Source: Humulus lupulus
Lineage: Eukaryota > Streptophyta > Magnoliopsida > Rosales > Cannabaceae
Reading direction: 5' to 3'
Length of the DNA stretch: 64,000 nucleotides
NCBI RefSeq assembly: GCF_963169125.1
Contig: NC_084795.1
Span: forward strand, 134,581,701-134,645,700
Part shown: positions 33,359-46,410 of the stretch, piece after piece
How positions within the stretch are numbered: the stretch's first letter is position 1
Layout: each line of letters starts with the position of its first letter
Program-made: the position numbers and the translations under genes
Notes under the pieces: model-generated
What the model was told of the DNA's origin: nothing
Seen by the model: only the letters and a program-made list of their open reading frames with translations
The model's database searches: none

Positions 33359-34790
33359 TCAAGGACCATGGTAAATAGGATCCTCAAGAAGGATTTCATC
33401 CACTTTAGTAGTTTTCAATTCTAAAAATGGTTTCAATTTTTGTCCATTCACTTTGAATACATTACCATTATTAGGATTTTCAATTTCAATGGCTCCATGT
33501 GGAAAAACAGTGCGAACAATGTATGGACCTACTCACCTAGAGCGTAACTTCCCCAGGAAGAGATGCAAACGAGAATTGTATAAAATGACTTATTGACCGG
33601 GAGAGAAATCTTTTCGCAAAATGTTTTTGTCATTGTAAATCTTCATTCGATCCTTATATTTTTTGGAATAGTCATATGCATCATGCCTAAGCTCTTCTAA
33701 CTCATTTAATTGAAGCTTTCTTCTCTCACCCGCTTTGTCTAAGGAAAAATTCAATTGCTTAATTGCCCAATAGGCTCTATGTTCTAGCTCAACGGGTAAG
33801 TGACATGCATTTCCATACACAAGTCTATAGGGAGACATTCTAATGGGTGTTTTGTATGCAGTTCAATATGCCCATAATGCATCAATGAGTCTTAAGGACC
33901 AATCTTTCCTAGTTGGATTGGCAGTTTTCTCTAAGATGTGCTTAATTTCCCTATTTGATATTTCAACTTGACCACTAGTATGTGGGTGATAAGGTGTAGT
34001 GACTTTATGTGTAATACCATATTGTTTCATTAAATGCTCAAAAGATCTATTACAAAAGTGTGTACCGTTATCACTAATGATAGCACGTGGTGAGCCAAAA
34101 CGGGAGAAAATATTTTCTTTCAAAAACTTAAGCACAACTTTATGGTCATTTGTGTGGCATGCAATAGCTTCAACCAATTTAGACACATAATCAACACCAA
34201 CAAGAATGTACAAGTTACCAAAAGAGTTAGGAAATAGACCCATAAAATCAATGCCCCAAACATCAAATATTTCAACAATAAGGATAGGATTCAAAGGCAT
34301 CATGTTTCTTCTAGTTACACTTCCTTACTTTTGACAACGTTCGCAAGATTTGCAATAAACATAAGTGTCATGAAAAATAGTAGGCCAATAAAATCCACAT
34401 TGTAAAATTTTCAAAGCAGTTTTCTTACCACTAAAATGTCCACCACATGCATGATCATGACAAAAAGATATGATTTTAGTTTGATCACAATTTTGAATGC
34501 ATCTCCTTATTATTTGATCAGGGCAATATTTAAACAAATAAGGATCATCCTACATGAAATTTTTCACTTCAGAATAAAATTTAGATTTGTCATGCTTAAA
34601 TGAATGAGAAGGAATTTCACCAGTGACCAAATAATTCACAATGTCACCATACCAAGGCAAAGAAGATATATGCATGAGTTGTTCATCAGGAAAAGTTTCA
34701 GTTATAGTGGTGGAGTCATTATTAGTCCCAACAACAATTCTAGACAAATGATCAGCAACAACATTGTCAGAACCTTTTTTATCTCGTATC
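33359..34790 (-). pseudogene. AthB integrase
   Basis: A linker region (34747-34550) leads to the zinc-binding H-H-C-C domain (CHDHACGGHFSGKKT to YCKSCERCQK, 34537-34325). The catalytic core follows with aspartates in GIDFMG and SDNGTHF and glutamate in [10 protein letters not shown] (34303-33863). The C-terminal part contains [20 protein letters not shown] (33838-33590) and ends at a stop in 33359-33361. Stops at about 34548, 34323, 33861 and 33588 separate the open segments, all in one frame, so the damage is point mutation only. This is the last protein of pol. Confidence 0.9.
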
Positions 34791-35133
34791 TATAAATCAA
34801 ATTCTTGTAAAAGCAAGATCCAACAAATTAAGCGAGATTTAGCATATTTTTTTGACAAGAGATATTTCAATGCAGTATGATCAGAATAGACAATTATTTT
34901 AGATCCTAACAAATAAGACCTAAATTTCTCCAATGCAAACACAACAACAAGCAATTCTTTTTCAGTTGTAGAATAATTTAATTGAGCATCGTTCAAAGTT
35001 TTGCTAGCATAGTAGATTACATGAGGTAACTTGTTAATTCTTTGTCCTAGAACAGCATCAATAGCATAATCAGAAGCATCACACATTATTTCAAAAGGAA
35101 TATTCCAATTAGGAGGGCGAATAATAGGTGAAC
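34791..35133 (-). pseudogene. AthB RNase H, part after GypB insertion
   Basis: Encodes the RT-connection/RNase H stretch [41 protein letters not shown] and [10 protein letters not shown]. These are standard gypsy RNase H motifs with the aspartate of CDAS and the glutamate of EKELL. It is cut at tagtc (35134-35138) by GypB. The upstream half lies at 47444 and beyond. Confidence 0.88.
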
Positions 35134-35138
35134 TAGTC

Positions 35139-35893
35139 TGTACGCCCTAATTTTCCCACGGGATGATTAACGAGCTGAGATACGGCCTAATCATGACTAC
35201 CACGTGGACCTCACCAAGACCGGAGCTGCCATCGTAAGGTCCTACCTCCTTAGCTCGAGGTAACCTAAGGGTTCGCCAAGATTGCTCAAGGACCGAATCT
35301 AGACTCTGAAGGCCGCAGGTCGAGGTAAGCATCCAGCTCGTGATACGAGCTGGAGTTGAGGGCTGTGACCTCTTATAAAGTCAACCACATAAGGTAAACG
35401 TGAATATATCAGACATCACGTGTCTGATATACCCCTGACTTCTCAGACACGCAGCAGGAACGTGCGTATTCAGACACCCACGATTGGGTTGGGCCGTGCG
35501 GCCCATTATCCCCTTACCTATTGATTTGACCACACTTATGTGTCAGGTTTAGGAATTAATCATGAATGTCACAGAGTTGACATGATAGGTAAGAAGGTCA
35601 CAGGATTACCTTCTTACCAACTCCCAGGTGCCTTCTCCTATAAATATGGAGACCTTGGGAGTTAATAGGGGTTGGATTCTCAATTGTAAGAAATAACTTG
35701 TAATCAAATACCCAGTATATAGCAATAATACTGACTAGTGGAGTAGAAGGATTTTAACCTTTGAACCACTTAAAAAACGTATTTTGAGTCACCCTTTCAT
35801 TCCTAAGATCATTTATCTATTTCGGTTCAACCTAAGCACTAATCCCTTCCTCTTCTTTTCTTAATTATCTGTTGGTGAAGAACCGCGTCAACA
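35139..35893 (+). repeat. GypB 5' LTR
   Basis: TGTACGCCC to GCGTCAACA, with TATA box ctataaatat at 35638-35647. A hairpin-forming sequence (tatcagaca...tgtctgata, 35408-35430) lies upstream. gtttggtgctttcattgaga follows as the likely PBS region; I could not assign its tRNA. Confidence 0.93.
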
Positions 35894-35948
35894 GTTTGGT
35901 GCTTTCATTGAGAGCAAGTTCGATTAGTGCTGTCGCAAACATCCAACT

Positions 35949-38090
35949 ATGGTGACTACTCGATCCAGGCACGGCAACGAGACAAAACAGTATGATGGGC
36001 AGGAGGCTCATCATACTGCCATCCCTGGTGAACAAATTCCTGAAGTCCAACAGCGGCCCGGCAAGCATCCAGCGGGCCAAGACGACACTGGAAGTTCGGC
36101 ACCCCGGCCACCTAATCTGAACCCATGTTATTACACTGCGGTTGAGATGGAGAATGCTCAGCTGAGGAGCCAGCTAGCAATAGCTAACCAGCAGATCAAG
36201 GATGTGCTGGCCCGACTACCCTCTCTCACAACCGACGCTAACGTCGGAGAGAGGCAAGGCGAGGCTCCTAAGTCTCACCGGGGTAATCGGTCTAGGCATA
36301 GCTGCTCGGACAGACTTCCGACAGCCAACTCCACTCCCTCGTCGCACCAACAAGAGGCAGACTTCATAGGAATGCCTAGAGCCGAACAATAGCAGTACAG
36401 CCGTTCGGTCAGGACTTCAACTCCTAGCTCCCAACCAGCCTCGAGCACGCCCAGGGGAGCTCGAGGAAATTCCAAAAGGAGGTCCGGGAAGGGCTCGCAG
36501 CGTCAGCCCATCCCCAACAGCCATCCTGCACCTCGTCCAGACCGTTAGGCGCAGGGCCCGCAGGTTGGCAGGGTCGAAAGGCCCCCTCCTAGTTTGATCC
36601 GTCCTGACGGAACTAGGATCGCCTCTCCGGTCAGGCATCCTCCATCTCCAATTAGATATCCATCTCCTCCTCGGCCCGTCCGAGATATTCCAGCCTATGG
36701 AAGTAGCAGGAGGAACCCGCCATCAGCCGGACCTCCCCGACATAGTAGGGCGCCGAGGGAAAGCCCAGATCCTCACCACCAAAGGCGGACTCCAAGTCAC
36801 TCTAACAAGAGCTACTGGACCGGCAGTCACTGGAGCGACCTCTCTGGCAGAGACCTGTGTCAGCGTCTAAGCTCGGCACAAAGTCCACCAGCCACCTAGG
36901 GGGCGACCTGCGAGATCGCCTTAACTCTCATAGAGGGGAGCCAGCAGGAGGAGACAGCCATGGTCGCTCAGGGGGGGCCCTGTCCGAAGTACGTAACGGC
37001 GGGAATGCCCCAAATAACCTATATCAAGATAGGAGGGGCAATAACCCTCCAAATATGTACAATGGATCCGGAGCTGTTGAACAGCCCTGGAATAACCAAG
37101 GACATCAGGACCAAACCCTCGAGCGCTTGGCCCAGATGGAGGAGCTGATGAAGAAGCTCCTGTCAGAAAAAGAAAAAGATGAATATGATTCAGGGGACGA
37201 GATGGAGCTCTTCGCCCCCAGCATAGCAGCAACGGCTTACCCACTTGGGTTCCGTATGCCGCACCTGTCTAAGTTCAATGGAGACGGAGATCCGTCAGAT
37301 CATCTGGGCATGTTTAACACCCTGATGATGGCCCACAACATTGGCCCCGAGCTGAGATGCTTGATATTCCCTTCCACACTGACTGGACCGGCCAGGCAGT
37401 GGTTCAAGCAAGGCAAAAGACAGTCAATTAGATCCTGGAAAACTTTCTCGGCTGATTTCAAAAGGGCATTCCGAGCCTCCCAGGCTACCCGCGTTCAGAC
37501 CGACTCTCTGGCTAACGTGAGACAGCATCCCGGCGAAACTCTGAAGGCCTACCTGAGCAGATTTGCGAACGTCACTGCTCAGGCCAAAGACGCGGATGAT
37601 AGCTCCAAGCTCATGGCCATGAGAACTGGAATCCTTGTCGGAGGGGATCTCTGGAAATATATACAAAGAAAGGGAGTCAACTCGGTTAACGAATTCCTCA
37701 ACAGGGCCCAGGAATGGATCAACTTGGAGGAAGCCGAAGCCGAAGCTGCAGGAACCAGCTAGGTCCCTGATCAGCCCGCTGGAGTGGGGACGGAGGTCGT
37801 GGCAGCGACCCAAAACGTCACACAGAACAACCAGCTCGGTGGAGGCAAAAGAAAGGGGAATGGTGAAGGCAGCCAGCACGGCCAAAATAAGAATAAGTCC
37901 GTGGACAAGTTTAAGCTCGTCTACGCGACTTATACAGAGCTCACCCAGTCTAGGGAGAATATATTCCTAGCTAACTCTACTCGCCTCCCCTGGAAGAGGC
38001 CGGAGCCGTTGAAGCACCGAAAGGGGAAGAGAGACACCTCCAAGTTTTGCCGCTTTCACAACGATGTTGGTCACAACACCGACGATTATT
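35949..38090 (+). pseudogene. GypB gag
   Basis: ATG at 35949, 55 bp past the LTR. N-terminal segment 35949-36392 ends at a TAG. A proline/arginine-rich middle has one more TAG and a frameshift near 36895. From 36857 the frame is open through the capsid-like domain (SKFNGDGDPSDHLG, TGPARQWF, KAYLSRF) to a TAG at 37760-37762, then onward into pol. The zinc-knuckle-like CRFHNDVGHNTDDY at about 38045-38090 has lost its last cysteine (C to Y). Gag and pol share a frame, as in GypA. Confidence 0.88.
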
Positions 38091-39940
38091 GGCATTTAAA
38101 AGATGAGACTGAGACTCTCATCCGAGCCTGCCCTTTGGCTCAGTACACGCGGAACAGGGTCCCAGCAAGTCGACCTGCTCCAGAAGTCCCGGCCAGTCAG
38201 CCCGGGTCTCGGGTAGATCAGGATGTCCCTCCTCCCGTGATAGGAGGGGAGATATCCACCATCTCTGGAGGTCCGCATATGGCTGGCACCAGCAGGGGTG
38301 CCCAGAAGAGGTACGTAAACGAACTAAAGGCGCACAATGGAGTAGAGTTCGTCCCGGAACAGCGCCTGCCAAAACAACAGCAATCGGAGAAGCAACCAAT
38401 CATTTTTACAGAAGATGATGCGGGCCATGTCCAGTTCCCGCACAATGACCCTCTGGTCGTAGCAGTTCAGCTCGCTAATCGGAGGGTTAGGAGGGTGCTG
38501 ATCGACAATGGGAGCTCGGTGAACCTCCTATTCTGGTCCACGTTAGAAAAGATGGGTTTGACTGTCGCCGAGCTGAAGGCGACCTCCATGATGCTGTATG
38601 GTTTTTCGGGAGAAGGATCGGCGGCCATAGGGACGATCGAGCTGGTGATCACCCTGGGAGAAGGATCTCGGACAATCTCCAAACTCCTCGAGTTCGTGGT
38701 CATCGACTGCTCCGCTGCATACAACACAATTTTGGGACGACCTACGCTCATAGCTTTTGAGGCCGTCACTTCCATTCGCCACCTCTCGATGAAATTCCCT
38801 ACTTCCACGGGAATATGCACTGTCCATGGCGATCAGCTCGCTGCCAGGGAATGCTACAGCATTTCCATGAAGGGAAAATCTAAACTCGGGCAGCTGGCAA
38901 TGGCCATCCAAGGTGGTGAAGAGGAATCTCAGGAACCCCTAGCTGATCCTAAGATTGAAAAACCTCAAAGCGCCGAAGGGGAAAATACATTCTTAAGTGA
39001 GGATATTGACCCCCGAATAGGCAAGGACAGATCTGAGCTCCAAGCTATTGAGGAGCTCGAGGAAGTAAACATTGATCCGCAGAACCCATCACGGATGGTC
39101 AAGCTCGGAAAAAACCTCTGCAGCGAGAGGAAGGTGGAGCTGGTCAGATTTCTGCGGGATAACCTGGATGTGTTTGCGTGGTCACACGAGGACATGGTGG
39201 GAATCAGCCCGAGTGTCATCATGCACACACTTCATATGGATAAACGCGTTCCTGCGAAGTCCCAGAAGCAGAGACACCTAGGAACAACCAGGGCTGAAGC
39301 CTTGGAGGAAGAGGTAGCCCAGCTCAAAAAATGCGACTTTATCCATGAAGCCAAGTTTCCAATATGGGTTGCCAACCTCGTGCTGGTCCCGAAGCCCAAC
39401 GGAAAATGGCGGACCTGCATCTACTTCTCCGACCTGAATAAAGCCTACCCCAAGGATTGTTTTCCACTGCCAAGGATTGACCAGTTGGTGGATGCCACGG
39501 CGGGGCATGAGCTCATGTCCTTTATGGACGCGTACTCAGGCTACAATCAGATCGCCATGAATCCGGCGGACAAGGAGCACACCAGTTTCATGACCCCGAC
39601 TAACGTTTATTGTTACAAGGTAATGCCCTTCGGGCTGAAGAACGTCGGGGCTACGTATCAAAGGTTGGTGAATAGAATGTTTGCAGACCAGATCGGAAAA
39701 AACATGGAAGTGTACGTTGATGACATGCTAGTCAAGTCAGAGACTACCGATAACCATGTTTCCGACCCGGAAGAATGCTTCAAGATCCTACGGGAGTATG
39801 GCATGATGCTAAATCCACAGAAGTGCACTTTTGGAGTCGCATCGGGAAAATTCTTGGGTTTCATCGTCAATACCCGGGGAATCGAGGCAAACCCCGACAA
39901 GATCAGATCGTTGCTCGAGCTTCCCTCACCCAGGTCGTGA
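38091..39940 (+). pseudogene. GypB protease and reverse transcriptase
   Basis: One uninterrupted frame from 37784 to a TGA at 39938-39940, 718 codons including the end of gag. Protease motif IDNGSSVNLLFW is at about 38500. RT motifs are KPNGKWR, FPLPRIDQL, FMDAYSGYNQIAM, MPFGLKNVGATYQ and YVDDM near 39715-39729. A two-residue insertion in GypA (KVKVMPF versus KVMPF) marks a small difference between the two copies. The RT continues past the TGA into 39968. Confidence 0.92.
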
Positions 39941-41200
39941 AAAGATGTCCAAGGCCTGATAGGAAGAGTGGCAGCCCTCAATCGGTTTATTCCAAAGTCC
40001 ACCGATAAGTGTTTCCCGTTCTACAACCTGCTCCGAGGAAATAAGAAGTTCGAATGGACAGAAGAATGCGAAAGCACTTTCCTCGATCTGAAGGCACATC
40101 TGGCCGAGCCACCTGTACTATCCAAACCAAAAGCAGGAGAGCCTCTTTTTCTCTACCTGGCTGTCACGGAGGATGCATCCAGTGCCATGTTGGTCTGGGA
40201 AGAAGACCGGATTTAGAAGCCAGTCTATTACATTAGCAAGAGACTTCTCAGAGCTGAATCCCGGTACCCGTGGATGGAGAAATTGGCGTTCTGCCTTATC
40301 ACGACCTCGCGAAAGCTCAGGCCATACTTCCAGTCCCACTCAATACACGTCATGACCGATCAGCCTTTAAGGCATGTTTTGCAAAAATCTGAAGCATCGG
40401 GACGCTTGTTAAAGTGGGCAGTCGAACTCAGCCAGTTCGAAATTTTATACACTCCGCGAACTGCTATAAAGAGTCAGGCCCTGGCCGATTTTGTAGCAGA
40501 GTGCACAGGATTCTGGGAGGATCCTGTAGAAGACCCATCCAAGGTTGCCTCGGCCCAGGCATCGTGGAGGATATTTGTGGACGGTTCATCCAATGAGAAC
40601 GAATCCAGAGCTGGAATCATTTTGATATCCCCTAAAGGACATAGATTCCACTCGGTGCTGAGGTTCGGGTTCAAGGCCTCCAAAAATGAGGCCGAATACG
40701 AAGCTTTGTTGGCCAGGCTGAGGATAGCCCGGGAGATGAAGGCGAGCTCCGTCCAGTGCTTCAGTGACTCCCAGCTTGTGGTAAACCAGGTTCTGGGCGA
40801 ATATCTAGCATGAGGGCCCAAGATGGATGCCTATCTAGCAAAGGTAAAGGTTGAGCTGTCCGTGTTCGGGCGGGGCTCGATCGAGCAGATACCTCGGGAG
40901 CAGAACGCTAACGCAGACGCTCTCGCCAAGCTCGCCACCTCTGGGGAAACGGAGACCTTGGGGTTAGTGCCAGTAGAATACTTGGAGAAACCAAGTATAG
41001 AAGAAGTCAGGACGGAGGTCGAAATGATTGACGTCAGGCCGACCTGGATGACTCCCATCCTTGAGTATCTCGTCGAGGGAAAGCTACCTGAAGGCCATAA
41101 TGATGCGCGGCGAGTTCTGTATCCAGCTCCCAGGTATACGATAGTAGACGGGGTGCTATACCGGCGTGGGCACTCCTTACCTCTCCTACGATGTGTTCTT
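39941..41200 (+). pseudogene. GypB RNase H and second RNase H
   Basis: The first RNase H lies around 40150-40480, broken by TAG at 40214-40216. The second, archaeal-type RNase H starts with FVDGSSNENESRAGI (about 40577), continues with KNEAEYEALLARL and SDSQLVVNQVLGEY, and ends NANADALAKLA (about 40905-40935). A TGA at 40811-40813 (CGA to TGA) splits it. The four catalytic acids are all readable, better than in GypA. Confidence 0.86.
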
Positions 41201-42260
41201 CCAGGTGAAGCAAAGGCCATCCTACAGGAGGTGCATGAGGGTTTTTGCGGAGATCACACTGGGGGGCAAAGCTTGGCCTTAAAGGTCCCGAGGCAAGGTT
41301 ATTATTGGCAAACTCTGTCCAAAGAATCGCGACAAGTTCCAGCGATTTGCTGTAGTCGTCCGAGCTCCCCCAGTCGAGATGAAGATGATCTCTTCCCCAT
41401 GGTCGTTTGCAGTTTGGGGGATCGACTTGGTTGGCGCCCTCCCTACTGGAAAGGGCAGGGTCCGTTATGCCGTGGTGGCCATCGACTACTTTACGAAGTG
41501 GACTGAGGCAGAACCTCTGGCAACGATAACTTCCAAAAAAGTCCTTGACTTCGTGGTTAAGAGCATTATTTGCTAATTTGGGCTGCCCAAGAAGATCGTT
41601 TCTGACAATGGGACTCAATTCGACAGCGACCTGTTTACCGAATTTTGCGAAAGGTACGGAATTTTGAAAAGTTTCTCCTCAGTGGCCTATCCTCAGGCGA
41701 ACGGCCAGGTCGAGGCTGTCAACAAGACTCTCAAGGCGAGCCTCAAGAAGAGACTAGATGAAGCGAAGGTGGTCTGGCCGGAACAGCTCCCCCAGGTTCT
41801 CTGGGCATACCAGACCTCACATCGGACTCCTACGGGTCATACTCCTTTCTCCCTGACCTTTTGGAGTGAAGCAGTCCTCCCCGTGGAGATTAAGGTGCTT
41901 TCACATAGGGTCCAGTCATATGACCAGGATCGCAACCACGAGCTTCTTTGCACCTCTTTAGACTTGATTGATGAAAGGCGAGAAGATTCGCAGCTCCAGC
42001 TCGCACATTATCAACAGAAGATCACTCGCTATTTCAACTCAAAAGTCAAGAATCGCGCCTTTAGCGTTGGCGACCTGGTCCTCAGGAGAGTTTTCTTGGC
42101 TAGTAAGGACCCCAAAGATGGAGTCTTGGGACCGAACTGGGATGGACCATATCAAGTCATCGAGGTCATTAAGGAGGGAACTTATAAGTTAGCTCGTCTT
42201 GATGGAGGGGTAGTCCCACAGACTTGGAACGCCATCCATTTGAAGAGATATAATCAATGA
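41201..42260 (+). pseudogene. GypB integrase
   Basis: EGFCGDHTGG begins the zinc-binding region. A deletion near 41325-41345 removes the CxxC half and shifts the frame. The core has GIDLVGALP, VSDNGTQFDSD and NGQVEAVNKTL, giving the D-D-E set. The final open segment 41664-42260 ends WNAIHLKRYNQ. A TAA at 41574-41576 interrupts the core. Like GypA it lacks a chromodomain. Confidence 0.9.
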
Positions 42261-42384
42261 TTCACTTGTAAGGCCTGAAAGGCCATATGTTATGTATTAA
42301 GCAATGAGAATCAACTTTTTGTTTATATTTGTACATGTTTTCAAGTGTAATCTAAAGTAACCACGAAAGACCCTTTCCCAGTTA

Positions 42385-42397
42385 CTTGGGGGGCATA
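42385..42397 (+). promoter_or_regulatory. PPT-like tract downstream of GypB integrase
   Basis: acttggggggcat repeats the true PPT core (ttggggggca, 46672-46683) about 125 bp after the integrase stop, as in GypA. Confidence 0.5.
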
Positions 42398-42402
42398 TGG
42401 TA

Positions 42403-42860
42403 CCTGGATATAACCAGGTCGCCTTAATGACTTAGAAGTTGATTCATATCGATTGATAGTTGTTTTTCTTAAAAAACGTGAAATATTGGAAAGGATTAAC
42501 GCGAACTAAGTCCTATCCTGGATTTAACCAGGTCATAAAACTTACAAGTTGATTCATATCGATTGATCGTTGTTCTTCCTAAAGAGCTCGAGATATTGAT
42601 AAAAATTGACACGAACTAAGTTTTCAAATTAAGTTCATGGATATAACCAGGTCATAAAACTTGGAAGTTGATTTAAATCTATTGATCGTTGTTCTTCCTA
42701 AAGAGCTCGAGATATTGATAAAAATTAACACAAACTAAGTTTTTAAATTAAGTTCCTGGATATAACCAGGTCACAAAACTTGGAAGTTAATTTAAATCTA
42801 TTGATCGTTGTTCTTCCTAAAGAGCTCGAGATATAGATAAAGATTAACGCGAACTAAGTT
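42403..42860. repeat. Four ~118 bp tandem repeats in GypB
   Basis: Units start at about 42403, 42515, 42633 and 42753. Each opens with cctggat...aaccaggtc and closes with gaactaagtttt. They are the same repeat as in GypA (24816-25480) but with fewer copies. Confidence 0.85.
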
Positions 42861-43016
42861 TTTCAAAGTAGTAGCTAAAATGCGTACAGGCAATGGGCAG
42901 TAAATCAATTAAAAATAAAATTGATAGTTAAATTGTCTCGAGGTGTAAGCACCTCATGCAGAAGTTACTCAGAAAAATTTAAAAATATTCAAGAAAAGGG
43001 CACAAAGAGGAAGGCC

Positions 43017-45670
43017 CTAAGCTCCGCCAGTTGGCCCCTTGGAGGTCGCCGTCTCGCCCTGCTCAACTGCGCCGGAGCCTTTCCCAGCCTTGGAAGGCGC
43101 TTCTTTATCGATGCGAGCTTTGAACTTCTCCAGCAAGGGCTCCTAGATGGCCGCTGCCAAGAAGGAGAAATCGGCGTCCTGGTTATAGGCCCAGCAATGG
43201 TAGAACATGTCTTCCATGGCGGCATCTGAAGTTGCCCGCTCGGCCGCCAGGGCGGCCTTGGCCTCTGCCTTCGCGGTATCTTGGTCTGCCCGTGCAGTGG
43301 CAAGGGTGGTCTCGAGCTCTTGAAGCTTCGGGCGAGTCTCTTCCAGCTTGGCCTACGAGGCCGCCAAGGCATCCTTAGCCGTCTGCAGAGAAGTCTGGTG
43401 GGTGGCCACAACCACCTGGTGCTCATTCTTCATTTCCTCGAGCTGAGTTTTGGTCCTGGCGATGCTCCGGTGAAGGGCAACGATGCTCTCCAAAAGCGGA
43501 GGGGAAATTGACTTAGGGAAAAAAAAGGAAGAAAGAAAAAACAGGGCAAGGTGTAATAATCAAAAACCATAAAAGGTTGAGGTTAGCTTACTGTTAGGGC
43601 CATGCCCAATGAAGACTCCAGCACGCCCACCGGGCTCCTAGTTTCGATGGCCCTGACCTCCTTTTTTTTGAACTTGTATATGTGGCTGATGGCGTAGTTC
43701 GCCGACTCATACACCGTTCCCCGGAAGGCCTTTGGAATCATCTCCAGGTCCTGGGGATTGACTGGGATGCGCACCTCGGAAGGTACAATCGCCGAAGCCT
43801 CGAGCTCCGCCCCTGCATCCCGGACGGGGGCCAGAGCTTGCGGAGGGGGTGGGGGCATGTTGCTTCCCCCTGCAGCAGGAGGAACAGTTCCCGCGGCTTG
43901 GGCGGTTGGGGGATGCTCTTTCTCCTTTGTAGGAGACTTAGTTAGGGTTCCAGCGGCTTTTTTCAATGTCCGGAGCTTCTTCATTTTTTGCCCAGGGGCC
44001 TCGGCTGAGGGGTTCCCCCCGTCGAAAGCAGCTCGCAGACTCCCGTCGGGCTGAGACATCTCTTCTGTCAAAACAAAGACATGGTTAGTACAAGAATTAA
44101 CAGTCGTTCAAAAACAAAGGGGGGAAACTAGAGAAATTCAAGTATGTATATATACTAAAAGGGATCCTACCCCCCGAGCTAGAAGAAGAACCTATGGTTA
44201 CGACCATCGGCCCCGGAGCTCCTGCGGGAGAATCTAAGTCAATTATTTCCTGAGCTGGTGCAAGTTCTGGATCTGACTCTGGTTCCGGGCTAGATTCTTC
44301 TACATATTGCCTAAGTCCCGGAGCTACGGTACCTCTCCGGAGTGATGGCCATGACCGAAGATTGGTCCCATACTCCTCAAATAAGATCGACCTAAAGGCT
44401 AGGGTGTTATCTACAACTACGGTACCCCTAGGTCGGCTATCCTGGTAATCCAGCACGAGCTGGTCGACACAGTGGAGCAGGGTTGTATCCAGGTCCGGAT
44501 CTCTTCGATGACGTTGGACGATCTGCCTGGGATTGAACCTAGCTAGCCGGGGGTCGACAATGGCCCTATCTAAATTCCTAAACATGTACGGGTTACCTTG
44601 GCCAGAAGGACCTGCGGCTGCTTCGGACCAGATCCTCTCCTCGTCCGTTCTCTGGGCGACCACCAGTGCCCGCTTCCTGTTCCTCACAAGGGGAACCTCG
44701 TCCTCCTCCACAATGGTGGGTCTGGTGTCGCGAGCTGGGGGAAGCCCCGGGGCCTCCTTAGGTTTAAAGTCTGATTTGGGAAGATCAGCTTGCAGGCCAC
44801 CATCGTCTCGTCTGTTACGAGCATGCGGTAATCCTTCTCACTGGGGGGCAAGCCCGCCAGTGTCTCGTATTGAGCCCCGAGGGTCACGGATCTCTCTGTC
44901 CTCGCGAAGATAGATGCAGGATTAATCTAAGTCAGAAAGGGATACAGGAGGAGCTAAACGATACTTAACTTACGAGCTAAGGTTGAAAAGCACTTACAAG
45001 GACGATTGAAGTAGTGGAGCTCGCAGTTTCTGAACCCCGTCGACATAAAGAATTGATCTTTGAAGTCGTTGGGGTGGCTGGGCAGCTCGATGACTGCAGC
45101 CGTGTTAGGGAATCGGGTTAAGTAATAAAACCCGTTGCCTCACCCCCGCTGCTCCGGGCTAGCCTTGAGGCAGAAAAAATACAAAATGTCTGCAGGAGTG
45201 GGGACCTCCCACTCCTATTTCAAGAATAAATATCTTAACCCCGCCAATAGCCGATAAGAGTTGAGGGGGAGCTGGAAGGGGGCAAACTTCACGTAATTGA
45301 GGAAGTCAGCAAAATACTGATCCAACGGGAGGAAGGCCCCTGCCTTGAAATGCTCGTCGCTCCAGGCCGCGAATGCCTCGTCAAGCGGCGCACAGCTCCG
45401 CTCGCCCTCTGCGGGTGGTCGGGCAATCACTGATGCTCTCCCCAGCCCGATGTTGTGGGAGAGGAATATTTTGTTGACCTTCGTCTGGCCGGTAATCTTT
45501 GAGACGATCCTCTCCACTTCAAAGAATGCGTCAGGAGCCACCTCGAGCTCCTGTTCCACCGCTGGCCTGAAGTGGGGGATTGGGGATTCGGCCATCACCG
45601 CCTTTCCTTTGTCTTGCTGGGAGGCCGAGCTGCCGGCAGTCCTTTTTGGGGCATTCTTCTTCGGTGCCAT
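43017..45670 (-). pseudogene. GypB antisense multi-exon gene (gypsy-type transposon domain plus coiled coil)
   Basis: Minus-strand counterpart of the GypA antisense gene. ATG at 45670-45668 follows the 5' UTR intron by 8 nt. Exons: A 45670-44998, B 44913-44171, C 44064-43592, D 43487-43017. Introns are 84, 106 and 104 nt. All donors are intact; the second-exon acceptor reads AT where GypA has AG, and the last is GAG. Exon A has FLPLDQYFADFLNYV and PTPADILYFF, exon C a proline-rich stretch then FRGTVYESANY, exon D a coiled coil and a conserved FSFLAAA...EKFKARI tail. Stops in exon A (QEWE to stop-EWE; RGRG to RG-stop), exon D, and a frameshift in exon B break it. Function unknown. Confidence 0.77.
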
Positions 45671-45678
45671 CTAGTCGC

Positions 45679-46191
45679 CTAGCGAACAAAAGAAAAGATT
45701 TTAGAAAAGGCGACCTGAGCATGAGGAAAAATCAAATGTTCTTTGCACGAGCTGAGGTAAGCCCAGCTCGTGGAGAGTGAGACCACGCAGTTCTATGAAC
45801 ACGCGCTTGTGCTCCCAACAGATCCTCGATTACTTGGAATTCGTGTGTCAGGAGGGCCAGGTTAAAATTTTTCCTTGGAGGGAAAGTTCCAATAGGCAAG
45901 AAAGGCAAAACCGATTGTGAAGCGTGTCCCCTAAGCTACCCTGTTTTGCACCCAAAATAATTGATATTTTGAACTAATGTCCCAAAAATCATACCCAAAT
46001 ATTTTCCCCAGAAAATGCATCCTATAAACCATGATCCTAAACGTCTTCCTATTACAAACAATACCCTAACCTAAAAGGCTTTCACCCTTCATTCCCATAA
46101 AACCCAGCAAACCCTTGCATGCGGCTACAGTAAATATTTACCTAAGCTACAGTGAAAATAATTTCAAAACATGCATAGTCAGGAGACTTAC
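45679..46191 (-). other. Predicted 5' UTR intron of the GypB antisense gene
   Basis: Donor CATTCT|GTAAGTCTCC at 46191 and acceptor TTTTGTTCGCTAG|GCGAC at 45679 on the minus strand, matching the GypA pair. Confidence 0.6.
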
Positions 46192-46410
46192 AGAATGTTT
46201 GGCTGAGAAGTGGATGAAGGAATCGCCTGGGTTGGAACTTCGTCGGAGTAGTTGGTCTCAAGGGTTCGAAGGAGTCCTTGCACCTGAGTTTCTGGAACAC
46301 CGAAGGTAGTAACTGGAAAGAGGAAAAGGGGGGATTTTTGAGAGCAAGAAGAAGAGAAAATTTTGGAAAATTTCAAATGAACGGGTGGCCCATGCGTAAG
46401 GTGGCCACCC

